Below, piece after piece: positions 17,564-26,030 of a stretch of DNA of 58,147 bases. The translations under genes were made by a program, and so were the position numbers. How positions within the stretch are numbered: position 1 is the stretch's first letter; every line of letters starts with the position of its first letter. The notes beneath the pieces were generated by a model, which ran no database searches, had not been told where the DNA came from, and worked only from the letters and a program-made list of their open reading frames with translations. The stretch covers positions 1-58,147 of the forward strand of contig CACCIO010000006.1 of the NCBI GenBank assembly GCA_902546085.1, in the 5' to 3' direction. The DNA comes from an uncultured Pelagibacteraceae bacterium. GTDB taxonomy: Bacteria; Pseudomonadota; Alphaproteobacteria; Pelagibacterales; Pelagibacteraceae.

Positions 17564-18238
17564 TTACTGAAAACTGTACTTTTTTTCTAAAAATTTAATA
17601 AGATTATGAATGATAAAAGTCATGAATAAATAAATTCCACCCGTAACAATAAAAACTTCAATTGGTTTAAAAGTTGTTGAAATTATATACTTAGCAACAC
17701 CAGTTAAATCCATTAGAGTTACAGTGCTTGCTAAAGAAGTTCCTTTCATCATCAATATAATTTCATTTCCATATGCAGGTAATGATTGTCTAATAGCTAT
17801 TGGAATTTGAATTTTATAAAAGATTATTTTATTTGATATACCTAAACTTTTTCCAGCTTCAATAATTCCTGGTTTAATTGTTTGAAATGCTGATCTTAAA
17901 ATTTCAGAGGTATATGCACCAGTATTTAAAGTAAAAGCTATAATCGCACACCAATAAGGTTCTTTTAAAATTACCCATAGAAATGTTGTTCTTAAATATT
18001 CAATTTGGCCCAATCCAAAATAAATTATGAAAATCTGAACCAATAAAGGTGTTCCTCTAAATATATATGAATAGCCATAAGCAAATTTATTAATAAATAT
18101 ATTTTTGTTTAATCTTAAAATTGCAAAGAAAAGACCTAGGAATAATCCAAAAAATAATGATGCAGATAGTAATTTTAATGTAACTACTGATGCTTCTAAA
18201 AGTTTGGGGAAACTTGTGATCATTAAATCAAAATCCAT
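17564..18238 (-). CDS. Polar amino-acid ABC transporter permease (HisM-like)
   Basis: A 224-residue inner-membrane permease of the His/Lys/Arg/octopine family. It has about five helices, the family opening LLSASLFFGLFLGLFFAILRL, YIFRGTPLLVQIFIIYFGLG, and the EAA loop EAGKSLGISNKIIFYKIQIPIAIRQSLPAYGNE. It pairs with the HisQ-like subunit encoded immediately upstream (shared base at 18238) to form the membrane channel. No ATPase gene is in this operon; the HisP-like subunit must come from elsewhere or be shared. Downstream is the PhyH gene. Confidence 0.92.
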   Translation of the reverse strand: MDFDLMITSFPKLLEASVVTLKLLSASLFFGLFLGLFFAILRLNKNIFINKFAYGYSYIFRGTPLLVQIFIIYFGLGQIEYLRTTFLWVILKEPYWCAIIAFTLNTGAYTSEILRSAFQTIKPGIIEAGKSLGISNKIIFYKIQIPIAIRQSLPAYGNEIILMMKGTSLASTVTLMDLTGVAKYIISTTFKPIEVFIVTGGIYLFMTFIIHNLIKFLEKKYSFQ

Positions 18239-18930
18239 TAATACCCCCTGCTATATCTTACTTCTAGCTTATTAATTAACTTCATGCTTATATATGTAAG
18301 CAACAAATACAAAACCGCTGCGAAAGAATAAAAGAAAAGTGGATCTCTAGTAGATCCAGCTGCAACATAAGATTGTCTCATTATTTCAACTAAACCAGTC
18401 ACTGAAATTAGAGAAGTATCTTTCAGAGTTATTTGCCAAACATTACTTAGATTTGGAATTGCCAACCTCAACATTTGAGGTAATATTATTTTATAAAATT
18501 GTACAAACTTATTAATCCCAAGGACTTTTGCAGCTTCAAATTGTCCTTTATCAATAGATTGTATAGCCCCCCTAAATACCTCTGTTGAATAAGCTCCAGA
18601 AATAATTCCAATTGCTAATGAGCCAGTAATAAAAGCATTTATTTCTATGTATTCATAATAACCAAAAATTGAGGCAACATACATAATTGCTCCACTACCT
18701 CCAAAAAAGAATAGATAAATTACCAATAGTTCGGGTACTCCTCGAATTATAGTTGTGTAAAAATTACCTAACAGATTTAAACTTTTGTATTTTGAAAGTT
18801 TTAAAGGAGTGAAAATTAGAGCGAAGATGAAACCAACTAGCATTGATGTAATTGATACAGCAATTGTCATTAAGGTTGCATAAAACAACTCATCTCCCCA
18901 ACCTGTTTTACCAAATGCTAGAAGTTCCAT
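18238..18930 (-). CDS. Polar amino-acid ABC transporter permease (HisQ-like)
   Basis: A 230-residue permease with the family segments YTTIIRGVPELLVIYLFFFGG and the EAA loop EAAKVLGINKFVQFYKIILPQMLRLAIPNLSN, followed by LISVTGLVEIMRQSYVAAGSTR, typical of HisQ/OccQ. It would form a heterodimer with the HisM-like protein. The coding region begins just three bases past a large hairpin (18933-18966) that separates it from the binding-protein gene, so its translation may depend on opening or processing of that structure. Confidence 0.92.
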   Translation of the reverse strand: MELLAFGKTGWGDELFYATLMTIAVSITSMLVGFIFALIFTPLKLSKYKSLNLLGNFYTTIIRGVPELLVIYLFFFGGSGAIMYVASIFGYYEYIEINAFITGSLAIGIISGAYSTEVFRGAIQSIDKGQFEAAKVLGINKFVQFYKIILPQMLRLAIPNLSNVWQITLKDTSLISVTGLVEIMRQSYVAAGSTRDPLFFYSFAAVLYLLLTYISMKLINKLEVRYSRGY

Positions 18931-18932
18931 AT

Positions 18933-18966
18933 AGATTGGCGACTATATATTATAGTCGCCAAATCT
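18933..18966 (-). promoter_or_regulatory. Hairpin between binding-protein and permease genes
   Basis: GGCGACTATA (18938-18947) pairs perfectly with TATAGTCGCC (18951-18960) across a 3-base loop; a further five pairs (933-937 with 961-966) extend it with one bulged base, about 15 bp in all. It starts eight bases past the binding-protein stop and ends at the permease ATG. No T-run follows on the minus strand, so it is more likely an mRNA stabiliser, processing site or translational block than a terminator. Confidence 0.7.
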
Positions 18967-18974
18967 GAAATGAA

Positions 18975-19826
18975 TTACATAGAAGCGTCGAAACCAAAGT
19001 GCTTAATAGCAAGTTTACTAATAATTCCTTGTTTTCTAGCTTTATTAATTGCTTTGTTGAAGTCTTTTAAGATTTTGGCATCTCTTTTTCCAATCGCACT
19101 ATCGCTAGATTGTCTAATACCAACACCTACGCCATTACCAAATGCACCACCTGAAAAAGTTGGTCCAACTAATACAACTGGTTTACCTGATTTTTCTGCA
19201 TAATCTGTAAATGCTACTGCTGCAGCTAAAGCAACATCACATCTTCCAGAAGTTAGATCAAGGTTAACTTCATCTTGGGTTTTATAAGTTCTGACATTTA
19301 CACTTCCTACATCACCTGATTCTAAAAAGTTTTGGTGAATTGTTCCTGTTTGAGTACAAACAGTTTTACCAGCAAGTGCACTTGTTAAAGTTTTAAGAGC
19401 TTTCTTAACATCAGATCCGCCTAATGATAAATTAATGCCTTCTGGTGTGTCCATGCCCTCTAAGCTTGAGCCTTTCATTACTGCAAGAGAAGCTACTTCA
19501 TCAGCATAACCTTGTGAAAAAGTAATTGTTTTTTGTCTTTCAGCAGTTATAGACATCCCAGCCATAATCGCATCAAATTTTCTCATAACTAAAGCAGGAA
19601 TCATTCCATCCCAATCTTGTTCAACAATCGTACACTCATATTTCATGATCGCACATAGTTCTTGAGCAAGCTCGACCTCAAAACCGATAAGATTACCTGA
19701 TGCATCTTTTGAATTCCATGGAGGGTAAGCGCCTTCAGTCCCAATTTTTATTTTTTCAGCAGAAACATTTCCGATGATAAATAAAGAAGTAAGAACTGTT
19801 AAAATAGTTTTTTTGAATATATTCAT
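18975..19826 (-). CDS. Periplasmic amino-acid-binding protein (HisJ/ArgT-like)
   Basis: A 283-residue exported protein with signal peptide (MNIFKKTILTVLTSLFIIGNVSA). The SBP_bac_3 fold is clear: IKIGTEGAYPPWNSKDASGNLIG split by the usual GFEVELAQELCAIM, and DGMIPALVMRKFDAIMAGMSITAERQ, followed by YADEVASL. These match lysine/arginine/ornithine/octopine-type receptors. A basic-amino-acid ligand would suit the polyamine genes upstream, but this is inference. Start is supported by AAGGAGAAAATA before ATG. It is first in its importer operon, 59 bases downstream of speDE. Confidence 0.92.
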   Translation of the reverse strand: MNIFKKTILTVLTSLFIIGNVSAEKIKIGTEGAYPPWNSKDASGNLIGFEVELAQELCAIMKYECTIVEQDWDGMIPALVMRKFDAIMAGMSITAERQKTITFSQGYADEVASLAVMKGSSLEGMDTPEGINLSLGGSDVKKALKTLTSALAGKTVCTQTGTIHQNFLESGDVGSVNVRTYKTQDEVNLDLTSGRCDVALAAAVAFTDYAEKSGKPVVLVGPTFSGGAFGNGVGVGIRQSSDSAIGKRDAKILKDFNKAINKARKQGIISKLAIKHFGFDASM

Positions 19827-19885
19827 TATTTTCTCCTTTAATTAATAAGAATTATTTCACAGTTTTAAAAAAGAAAAAAGAAAAA

Positions 19886-20926
19886 TTAATGATTTATTGA
19901 AGAAGAAAAATTCCAAGAACAATCAAAACTAGGTATATAAACTCTTGACAATTTTGCATTTCCAAAGTTTTGATTAAAAACATTTAACCAGTTTTCAACC
20001 TGCTGTGGTTTTTTATCCTGACTTCCTACTTGAGCAGTAATAACTCCTTTTGGCTTTAAAATTCTCACTAATGAGTCCATATTTTTAGCAGCTAAATCTA
20101 TGCAAAATTGATCATCATTAAGATCAACAAAAATATGATCATAAGTATCATCACTTACTGATTTAATACTTTCAAATGCGTCGCCCCATACACATTTGAC
20201 AGAATTTTTTTCTGTTGATTTCCCACCAATTTCTCCAAGGTGTTTATTGCAAACATCAACTACTTCGGGATCTAGTTCATACCAATCTATAAAGTTAAAA
20301 TTTTTGGAAATGCATTCTCTTGCAACTCCACCATCTCCACCGCCAATAATTGCCGCTCTTTCATTATCTTTGTTTAAATTTAAACCAGACCCTACAAAGG
20401 TTGAGCTATATAAATGCTCATCAGTTGATGCAACTTGTATTTCGCCATCTATAAATAAAGATTTTCCAAACTGTTCTAAGTCTAAAATTTCAATGTGTTG
20501 ACCAACTTTAGATTTAAAATCTTCCAAAACATCATTAACAACATATGATTTTTGTAAACCTGGTGAGCTATAAATATCATGATAAAGAGATTTTGTGTCT
20601 CTATTAAATTCTTTTTTAACTATTCTTTTATGTTCAAATTCTTTTTTTATAATATCTATCGCTACTGATGGGTTTACTTTACCACATGTAAAGAAATCGA
20701 AACTTATAATTCCTTTTTCAGGGAATGTGTGAAAACTAATGTGACTTTCAGCTAATAAAGCAAGAATTGTAAAACCCTGAGGTTCAAATTTATATTTCGA
20801 TATATTTAAAATTGTTACTTTTGCAGCTTTTGCAATATCATGGATTACTTTTTCAAATACAGAAGGATCGTATTCTTTTGTTGTACCAATAATGTCTAGA
20901 GTTATGTGTTCTCCAACTTTAGTCAT
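19886..20926 (-). CDS. speDE: Fused S-adenosylmethionine decarboxylase-spermidine synthase
   Basis: A 346-residue two-domain protein. Residues 1 to about 115 are a class 1b AdoMet decarboxylase: the self-cleavage site is Glu60-Ser61 in LLAESHISFHTFPE (Ser61 becomes the pyruvoyl group), with catalytic His66 and Cys81, the same spacing as Ser63/His68/Cys83 of the Thermotoga enzyme. Residues from about 117 are an aminopropyltransferase with the AdoMet-binding IIGGGDGGVARE (193-204), acidic Glu217 and a VDLNDD segment with Asp268. It would turn AdoMet and a diamine into spermidine and methylthioadenosine in one polypeptide. SpeD-SpeE fusions are known from several phyla including Pelagibacter. 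It follows the aldolase gene by three bases. Confidence 0.95.
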   Translation of the reverse strand: MTKVGEHITLDIIGTTKEYDPSVFEKVIHDIAKAAKVTILNISKYKFEPQGFTILALLAESHISFHTFPEKGIISFDFFTCGKVNPSVAIDIIKKEFEHKRIVKKEFNRDTKSLYHDIYSSPGLQKSYVVNDVLEDFKSKVGQHIEILDLEQFGKSLFIDGEIQVASTDEHLYSSTFVGSGLNLNKDNERAAIIGGGDGGVARECISKNFNFIDWYELDPEVVDVCNKHLGEIGGKSTEKNSVKCVWGDAFESIKSVSDDTYDHIFVDLNDDQFCIDLAAKNMDSLVRILKPKGVITAQVGSQDKKPQQVENWLNVFNQNFGNAKLSRVYIPSFDCSWNFSSSINH

Positions 20927-20929
20927 TAA

Positions 20930-21562
20930 CTATCCTCTTTTATAATTTTTTGCTTTGGATAAAACTTTTTTCATTTCATTAATTGAAAGAATTTTAGGCC
21001 TACCCAGTTTAAGGCTCGTTATATACTGAAGTGATATATTTTCAACCTCTTCAGCAAGTTCAAATGCTTTTGATAAACTTTCTTCAAATGCAATCTGTCC
21101 GTGATTTGAAATTAAACAAGCTTTTCGACCCTTTAAAGCTTTCAAAATATTTTTTGACAATTCTCTTGTTCCAAATGTTGCGTATTTTGCACATTTGATA
21201 TTATGACCTCCAGCCATTGCTACCATATAATGAAAAGAAGGTATTCCTCTCTTGTGAGTAGAAACTGCCGTAGCACATGTTGAGTGTGCATGAACAATTG
21301 CTTTTGCTTCTTTTTTATTTCTGTAGATATCTTGATGAAACTTCCACTCAGATGAAGGAATTCCTTTTTTTTTATCAAAGTATCCATCTAGGGAAACAAA
21401 AACTATATCATTGTTCTTTAATGATGAGTATTTTTTTCCTGAAGGAGTAATTAAAAAACCATCTTTGTACCTTGATGAAATATTGCCAGATCTTAATGCT
21501 GATAAATTTTTTGAATTCAGCATTTTTGAATATTTTATTATTTCAGATCTTAAATTTTTCAT
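20930..21562 (-). CDS. Class II aldolase, FucA-type (likely methylthioribulose-1-phosphate aldolase)
   Basis: A 210-residue zinc aldolase close to L-fuculose-1-phosphate aldolase. Glu72 (SSEWKFH), His91 and His93 (IVHAHST) and His154 (SNHGQIA) align, one residue offset, with Glu73, His92, His94 and His155 of E. coli FucA; the FucA segment YATFGTRELS is intact. MtnB dehydratases carry a different CTPLF-type sequence at the first site, so aldolase chemistry is favoured. Coupled to mtnA by a four-base overlap, it probably splits 5-methylthioribulose-1-phosphate into dihydroxyacetone phosphate and 2-methylthioacetaldehyde (the DHAP shunt). Substrate is inferred from context; true FucA or MtnB roles are alternatives. 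Confidence 0.85.
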   Translation of the reverse strand: MKNLRSEIIKYSKMLNSKNLSALRSGNISSRYKDGFLITPSGKKYSSLKNNDIVFVSLDGYFDKKKGIPSSEWKFHQDIYRNKKEAKAIVHAHSTCATAVSTHKRGIPSFHYMVAMAGGHNIKCAKYATFGTRELSKNILKALKGRKACLISNHGQIAFEESLSKAFELAEEVENISLQYITSLKLGRPKILSINEMKKVLSKAKNYKRG

Positions 21563-22629
21563 TTAAATAATTTTTTTAAACCATCAAAAGAAGCTTCGGC
21601 AATACCTCTTTCAGTAATTAATCCTGTCACATATTTTGCAGGCGTAACATCAAAAGCTAAGTTCATTGCTTTACTTTTATTTGGGTATATCAAAATTTTC
21701 TTAATTTTATTGTTCTCATCTATACCTTCAATATGAGATAATTCTTCTGAATTTCTTTCTTCAATGGGAATATCTTTTGCATATTTAGTATCCCAATCAA
21801 TTGTTGAGCTTGGAAGGGCCACATAAAAAGGAACGTTATTATCATGAGCGGCTAATGCTTTAAGATAAGTTCCAATTTTATTACAAACATCTCCATTAGA
21901 TAAAGTTCTATCAGTACCTACAATACACATATCAACTTCACCTCTCTGCATTAAAATACCACCAGTATTATCAGCGATAATAGTATTGGGAATTTCCTCT
22001 TCGTTTAATTCGTATGAAGTTAAGTTTGCACCTTGGTTTCTTGGTCTTGTTTCGTCTACCCATACATGCACTGGTATACCTTTTTTATGAGCATGGTAAA
22101 TTGGTGATGTGGCTGTACCCCAATTAATTGTTGCTAACCAACCTGCGTTACAATGTGTTAAAATGTTTACTGTGTCTTTCTTTTTATTATAAATTTCTTC
22201 AATTATTTTTAATCCATTAATACCAATATTTTCACAAAACTTTTCATCCTCATCACATATTTCTTTTGCTTCATTTAAAGCTATATCTAAAATTTGATCA
22301 CTATTTATACCAGATAATTTTTTCATCATACGATCTACAGCCCAATTTAAATTAATAGCAGTAGGTCTTGATTGAATTAGATCTTTTGCACTTTTTTCAA
22401 TAAATTCTGAATCATTATTTTCTTGAACTGCCAAAGCTAGACCATAAGCAGCTGTTCCACCGATTAGAGGTGCACCCCTTACTTCCATTACTTTAATTGC
22501 ATTAATTGCGTCTTTTATAGTTTTGAGTTCTTTAATTATAAATTGGTGAGGAAGTTTTGTTTGATCAATAATCTTAATAACATTATTTTCAAACCAAATA
22601 GTTCGATACTCTCTTCCCTCTATTTTCAT
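21559..22629 (-). CDS. mtnA: S-methyl-5-thioribose-1-phosphate isomerase
   Basis: A 356-residue eIF2B-like isomerase converting methylthioribose-1-phosphate to methylthioribulose-1-phosphate. Key segments are VMEVRGAPLIGGTAAYG, the catalytic Cys160 in ILTHCNAGWLAT, RPRNQGANLTSYEL, and Asp240 in VDMCIVGTDR; both catalytic residue numbers coincide with those of the Bacillus enzyme. Length is normal. It overlaps mtnP upstream and the FucA-type aldolase downstream by four bases each, placing all three in one translational unit that handles the by-product of spermidine synthesis. Confidence 0.95.
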   Translation of the reverse strand: MKIEGREYRTIWFENNVIKIIDQTKLPHQFIIKELKTIKDAINAIKVMEVRGAPLIGGTAAYGLALAVQENNDSEFIEKSAKDLIQSRPTAINLNWAVDRMMKKLSGINSDQILDIALNEAKEICDEDEKFCENIGINGLKIIEEIYNKKKDTVNILTHCNAGWLATINWGTATSPIYHAHKKGIPVHVWVDETRPRNQGANLTSYELNEEEIPNTIIADNTGGILMQRGEVDMCIVGTDRTLSNGDVCNKIGTYLKALAAHDNNVPFYVALPSSTIDWDTKYAKDIPIEERNSEELSHIEGIDENNKIKKILIYPNKSKAMNLAFDVTPAKYVTGLITERGIAEASFDGLKKLFK

Positions 22630-23498
22630 CTATTTAAAACTCTACCTGCTACAGTTTTTAATTTATATATGGTCTTTTTTGTTCTTTTTTCTGGAGCAGT
22701 AATAATTGCTACATCTAAACAATTGTTTGTTGGGTCATTTGGGTCAATATGATCTTCAAAATTATCAATTAAATTTTTAATCATAATTTTTGCTTTTTCA
22801 GCGTTTCCTAATAAAACTTTGATCACTTGTTGAACATCAACATTTTCATGATCTGGATGCCAACAATCAAAATCCGTTACCATAGAAACTGATGCATATC
22901 TAATTTCAGCTTCTCTTGCTAATTTTGCCTCTGGCATATTAGTCATTCCAATTACATCTGCTTTCCAAGATCTATATAAATTAGATTCAGCTAATGTAGA
23001 GAATTGTGGTCCCTCCATAACAACATAGGTTCCATTTCTTTGGTAATCTATATTGGATTTTTTAATTGCCTCTTCGCATGCATTCATTAAACCATTGGAG
23101 GTTGGGTGGGCCATTGATACATGGGCAACAATCTCATCATCAAAGAAAGTTTTATTTCTTGCAAAAGTCCTATCAATAAATTGATCAATGATAACAAATT
23201 TTCCAGGAGGTAAATTTTCTTTAAGAGAACCAACAGCTGATACAGAAACAATATCTGTTACACCTAATTGCTTAAGTGCATCTATATTTGCTCTAAAATT
23301 TATATTTGAAGGAGAAACATAATGTCCTCTTCCATGTCTTGGTAAAAAGTAAACTTCCTTAGTATTATATTTAGTTTTTAAAATCTGATCCGAAGGTTTG
23401 CCCCATGGAGTTTGTATATCCAGTAATTCTCTATCTATGAATTCTTCGACGTCATAAAGACCACTACCACCGATTATTGCTAATTTACCTATTGTCAT
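22626..23498 (-). CDS. mtnP: S-methyl-5'-thioadenosine phosphorylase
   Basis: A 290-residue purine-nucleoside phosphorylase of the MTAP type. It has LAIIGGSGLYDVEEF at the N-terminus, the phosphate-binding LPRHGRGHYVSPSNI, and GMTNMPEAKLAREAEI followed by MVTDFDCWHPDHENV, the MTAP rather than general PNP version. It splits methylthioadenosine with phosphate to adenine and methylthioribose-1-phosphate. It is the first gene of the leftward mtnP-mtnA-aldolase-speDE operon and is divergent from apt across 41 AT-rich bases, which would rescue the released adenine. Confidence 0.95.
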   Translation of the reverse strand: MTIGKLAIIGGSGLYDVEEFIDRELLDIQTPWGKPSDQILKTKYNTKEVYFLPRHGRGHYVSPSNINFRANIDALKQLGVTDIVSVSAVGSLKENLPPGKFVIIDQFIDRTFARNKTFFDDEIVAHVSMAHPTSNGLMNACEEAIKKSNIDYQRNGTYVVMEGPQFSTLAESNLYRSWKADVIGMTNMPEAKLAREAEIRYASVSMVTDFDCWHPDHENVDVQQVIKVLLGNAEKAKIMIKNLIDNFEDHIDPNDPTNNCLDVAIITAPEKRTKKTIYKLKTVAGRVLNR

Positions 23499-23539
23499 AA
23501 TTAAAAATTTATTTATTTATACTTTTATATTTAACTATT

Positions 23540-24067
23540 ATGAATTTAAAAGATTATATTAGATCTATTACTGATTATCCAAAAAAAGGGATTTTGTTTA
23601 GAGATATTACAACTTTAATTAAAGATGAGAACGCTTTTTCTGAAACAATCAACCAAATTGTAGAAAGATCAAAAAAATTTAATTTTACAAAAATTGCTGC
23701 AATTGAGTCTAGAGGTTTTGTATTTGCTTCTGCAGTTTCTTATATTTTAAAAAAACCATTTATTATGCTGAGAAAAAAAAATAAATTACCTGCAGAGGTT
23801 CATTCCATAGATTTTGAGTTAGAATACGGAACAGCAACAATAGAGGTGCACAAAGATTCTATAAACGAGAAAGATACTGTTTTAATTATTGATGATTTAA
23901 TTGCAACAGGTGGGACTGCAGAAGCTGCTGCAAAACTTGTTGAAATTTCAAAAGGAAAAGTTGCTGCTTTTATATTTGTTATTAATCTATTTGATTTAGG
24001 TGGCTCAGATAATTTAATGAAAAAAAAATATAATGTTGAAAATTTAATGGAATTTCCAGGACATTAA
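23540..24067 (+). CDS. apt: Adenine phosphoribosyltransferase
   Basis: A 175-residue type I phosphoribosyltransferase making AMP from adenine and PRPP. MNLKDYIRSITDYPKKGILF with FRDIT, IAAIESRGFVFASAV, MLRKKNKLPAEV and the PRPP loop VLIIDDLIATGGTAEAA are all diagnostic for Apt. Normal length. Divergent from mtnP, it completes recovery of the adenine freed from methylthioadenosine. Its end overlaps the convergent GT2 gene by four bases. Confidence 0.96.
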   Translation: MNLKDYIRSITDYPKKGILFRDITTLIKDENAFSETINQIVERSKKFNFTKIAAIESRGFVFASAVSYILKKPFIMLRKKNKLPAEVHSIDFELEYGTATIEVHKDSINEKDTVLIIDDLIATGGTAEAAAKLVEISKGKVAAFIFVINLFDLGGSDNLMKKKYNVENLMEFPGH

Positions 24068-24957
24068 ATTTTTATATTTGGTCTAAAAAAAGATTTTCTG
24101 CCTATTACTGCATTCAAATAACCCATTGCTCTGTGTAAATATATTTTGCTTTTTTTGGGATTAAATATTGCAAGATATAATACATACTTTAACACTGCTG
24201 AGATAAAAGTTGGCAAACCATTAATTAATGCAAAAAAATAACCTTTGTGTTTTCTGTTAAAATAAAATTTTGACCATATCCAATGCCAGTTTCTAGACAG
24301 TTCTACTTCCTCTGAAAACTTTTGACTAACAGCTTTCCCACCTAAATGATTTATTTTAGATTTAGGAACAACATAAATTTCCTCATTATGGTCAATTAAT
24401 CTTTTGCAAAAATCATCATTTTCTAAATATAAAAAAATATTTTCATCAAAAAATTTAAAATTTTCAAAATTTTTAATCTGATTTATTTTTTTCACATTTA
24501 AAAGCATTGCAAATCCATCAACACTTTTAACCATGAAAGGATTAATAGAATTTTCATTTTTTTTATTTTCGTCGAATAATTTGTAATTAATGTTAATACC
24601 TGATTTTATGATAGGAGCAATTACAGCAAATGATTCAATTTCTTTTGAAGCGATAATCAATTCGTCGATTGTGTTATTTTCTAAAACAACATCAGGGTTT
24701 AAAATTAATGCAAAATCAGTAGTAGAATGTTTTAAGCCTAAATTATTACCAGCTCCCATGCCTAAATTTTTGAGAGACATAATACATTTTGCATTACTAT
24801 ATTTTTCTTCTATGCTTAACTTAAATTCTTTGTTTCCAGAATTATCGACAATTAAAATATTAATATCTTTTGGTATAGACTCTATACAATTATATATCAC
24901 CTCCTCACTAATATAACTCACTATAACTACAGATAAATTTTGCCTAGATATTGACAT
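24064..24957 (-). CDS. Glycosyltransferase family 2 (rhamnosyltransferase-like)
   Basis: A 297-residue GT-A glycosyltransferase. It has SVVIVSYISEEVIYNCIESI, NILIVDNSGNKE, NLGMGAGNNLGLKH and the DXD-like LILNPDVVLENN. The C-terminal quarter carries a short hydrophobic stretch (LKYVLYLAIF) suggesting membrane association. It is clearly paralogous to the GT2 at 39015, sharing LSRNWHWIWSKFYFNRKH versus LSRCWHYNWSKFYYFKKH and FDEN.F.YxE. It lies divergent from rmlB, and a rhamnosyl or other deoxyhexosyl transfer to a surface glycan would fit, though the donor is inferred. Confidence 0.9.
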   Translation of the reverse strand: MSISRQNLSVVIVSYISEEVIYNCIESIPKDINILIVDNSGNKEFKLSIEEKYSNAKCIMSLKNLGMGAGNNLGLKHSTTDFALILNPDVVLENNTIDELIIASKEIESFAVIAPIIKSGININYKLFDENKKNENSINPFMVKSVDGFAMLLNVKKINQIKNFENFKFFDENIFLYLENDDFCKRLIDHNEEIYVVPKSKINHLGGKAVSQKFSEEVELSRNWHWIWSKFYFNRKHKGYFFALINGLPTFISAVLKYVLYLAIFNPKKSKIYLHRAMGYLNAVIGRKSFFRPNIKI

Positions 24958-25016
24958 AAGTGTTAGCTAAATCAACTATACTAATACTTTTTACTAATGT
25001 AAAAATAATTTAATCA

Positions 25017-26030
25017 ATGAAAAAAATAATTGTAACCGGTGGGCTTGGATTTATTGGAAGTAATTTAATTGATTTATTAATTAAAAAAAATTTTTCAGTA
25101 ATTAATATTGATAAAATTTCATATTCTTCAAATTTTTATAATTTAAAAGAATATAATAATTCAAATAAATACAAATTTATAAGATGTAACATTGGTGAAA
25201 GGAAATTTAAAAAAGTACTTTTTAAATATAAGCCGATATGTATTTTTAATTTAGCTGCAGAAACTCACGTGGATAGATCTATAGATAATCCAGAACATTT
25301 CGTTCAAAGTAATATAGTAGGTGTTTATAAGTTATTGGAATACTTTAAAGAGTATTCACAAAAATTTAGTTCAAAATTAATTCATATTTCTACAGATGAA
25401 GTTTATGGAGATATTTTAAAAGGAAGAACTTCAGAGAAATATCCCTATAACCCAAGCTCACCATATGCAGCAAGTAAAGCTGCCTCAGATCATTTAGTTC
25501 AATCCTATGTTAGAACTTATAAAATTCCAGCAATAATTACCAATTGCTCAAATAATTATGGACCAAAACAACACCCTGAAAAATTAATTCCTAAGTTAAT
25601 TTATAATATTTTAAACAATAAACCTTTGCCAATATATGGAAAAGGCATGAATTCAAGAGAATGGATTTTTGTAAAAGATCATTGTGAAGCTTTAATTAAA
25701 ATATTTAAAAAAGGTAAGATTGGTAATTTTTACAATATTGGTTCAAATATGAATTTAACAAATCTTAAAGTGTGTGAGCATTTAATAAGTGTTGTAAAAA
25801 AAAATTCAACTATAGGAACTAAAGTTAAAATAAATTTTATTAAAGATAGACCTGGGCATGATATTAGATACGCTTTAAATAGTAATAAAATTAAAAGAGA
25901 ATTAAATTGGAAGCCAAGAATTAATTTTAAAGAAGGAATTAAATTAACTTTTGATTGGTATAATAAAAACAGAAAATACTATAAATCAATTTCAAAAAAA
26001 GATATTTTAAAAAGATTGGGTAATAAATGA
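25017..26030 (+). CDS. rmlB: dTDP-glucose 4,6-dehydratase
   Basis: A 337-residue extended short-chain dehydrogenase. It opens with IIVTGGLGFIGSNLIDLL, then NLAAETHVDRSIDNPEHF, HISTDEVYGDI and the catalytic YAASKAASDHLV (YxxxK), with the RmlB-specific TNCSNNYGPKQHPEKLIP. It converts dTDP-glucose to dTDP-4-keto-6-deoxyglucose. First gene of the overlapping rightward rmlB-A-C-D-like operon. Lys/Asn/Ile content is even higher than in the housekeeping genes, a common trait of surface-polysaccharide genes in this kind of genome. Confidence 0.94.
   Translation: MKKIIVTGGLGFIGSNLIDLLIKKNFSVINIDKISYSSNFYNLKEYNNSNKYKFIRCNIGERKFKKVLFKYKPICIFNLAAETHVDRSIDNPEHFVQSNIVGVYKLLEYFKEYSQKFSSKLIHISTDEVYGDILKGRTSEKYPYNPSSPYAASKAASDHLVQSYVRTYKIPAIITNCSNNYGPKQHPEKLIPKLIYNILNNKPLPIYGKGMNSREWIFVKDHCEALIKIFKKGKIGNFYNIGSNMNLTNLKVCEHLISVVKKNSTIGTKVKINFIKDRPGHDIRYALNSNKIKRELNWKPRINFKEGIKLTFDWYNKNRKYYKSISKKDILKRLGNK

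Noticed and set aside
20930-21562. Annotation of the class II aldolase as MtnB (methylthioribulose-1-phosphate dehydratase)
   Set aside because: The Glu 19 residues before HAH and the YATFGTRELS segment match FucA, while the MtnB-type CTPLF sequence is absent. MtnB was kept only as an alternative.
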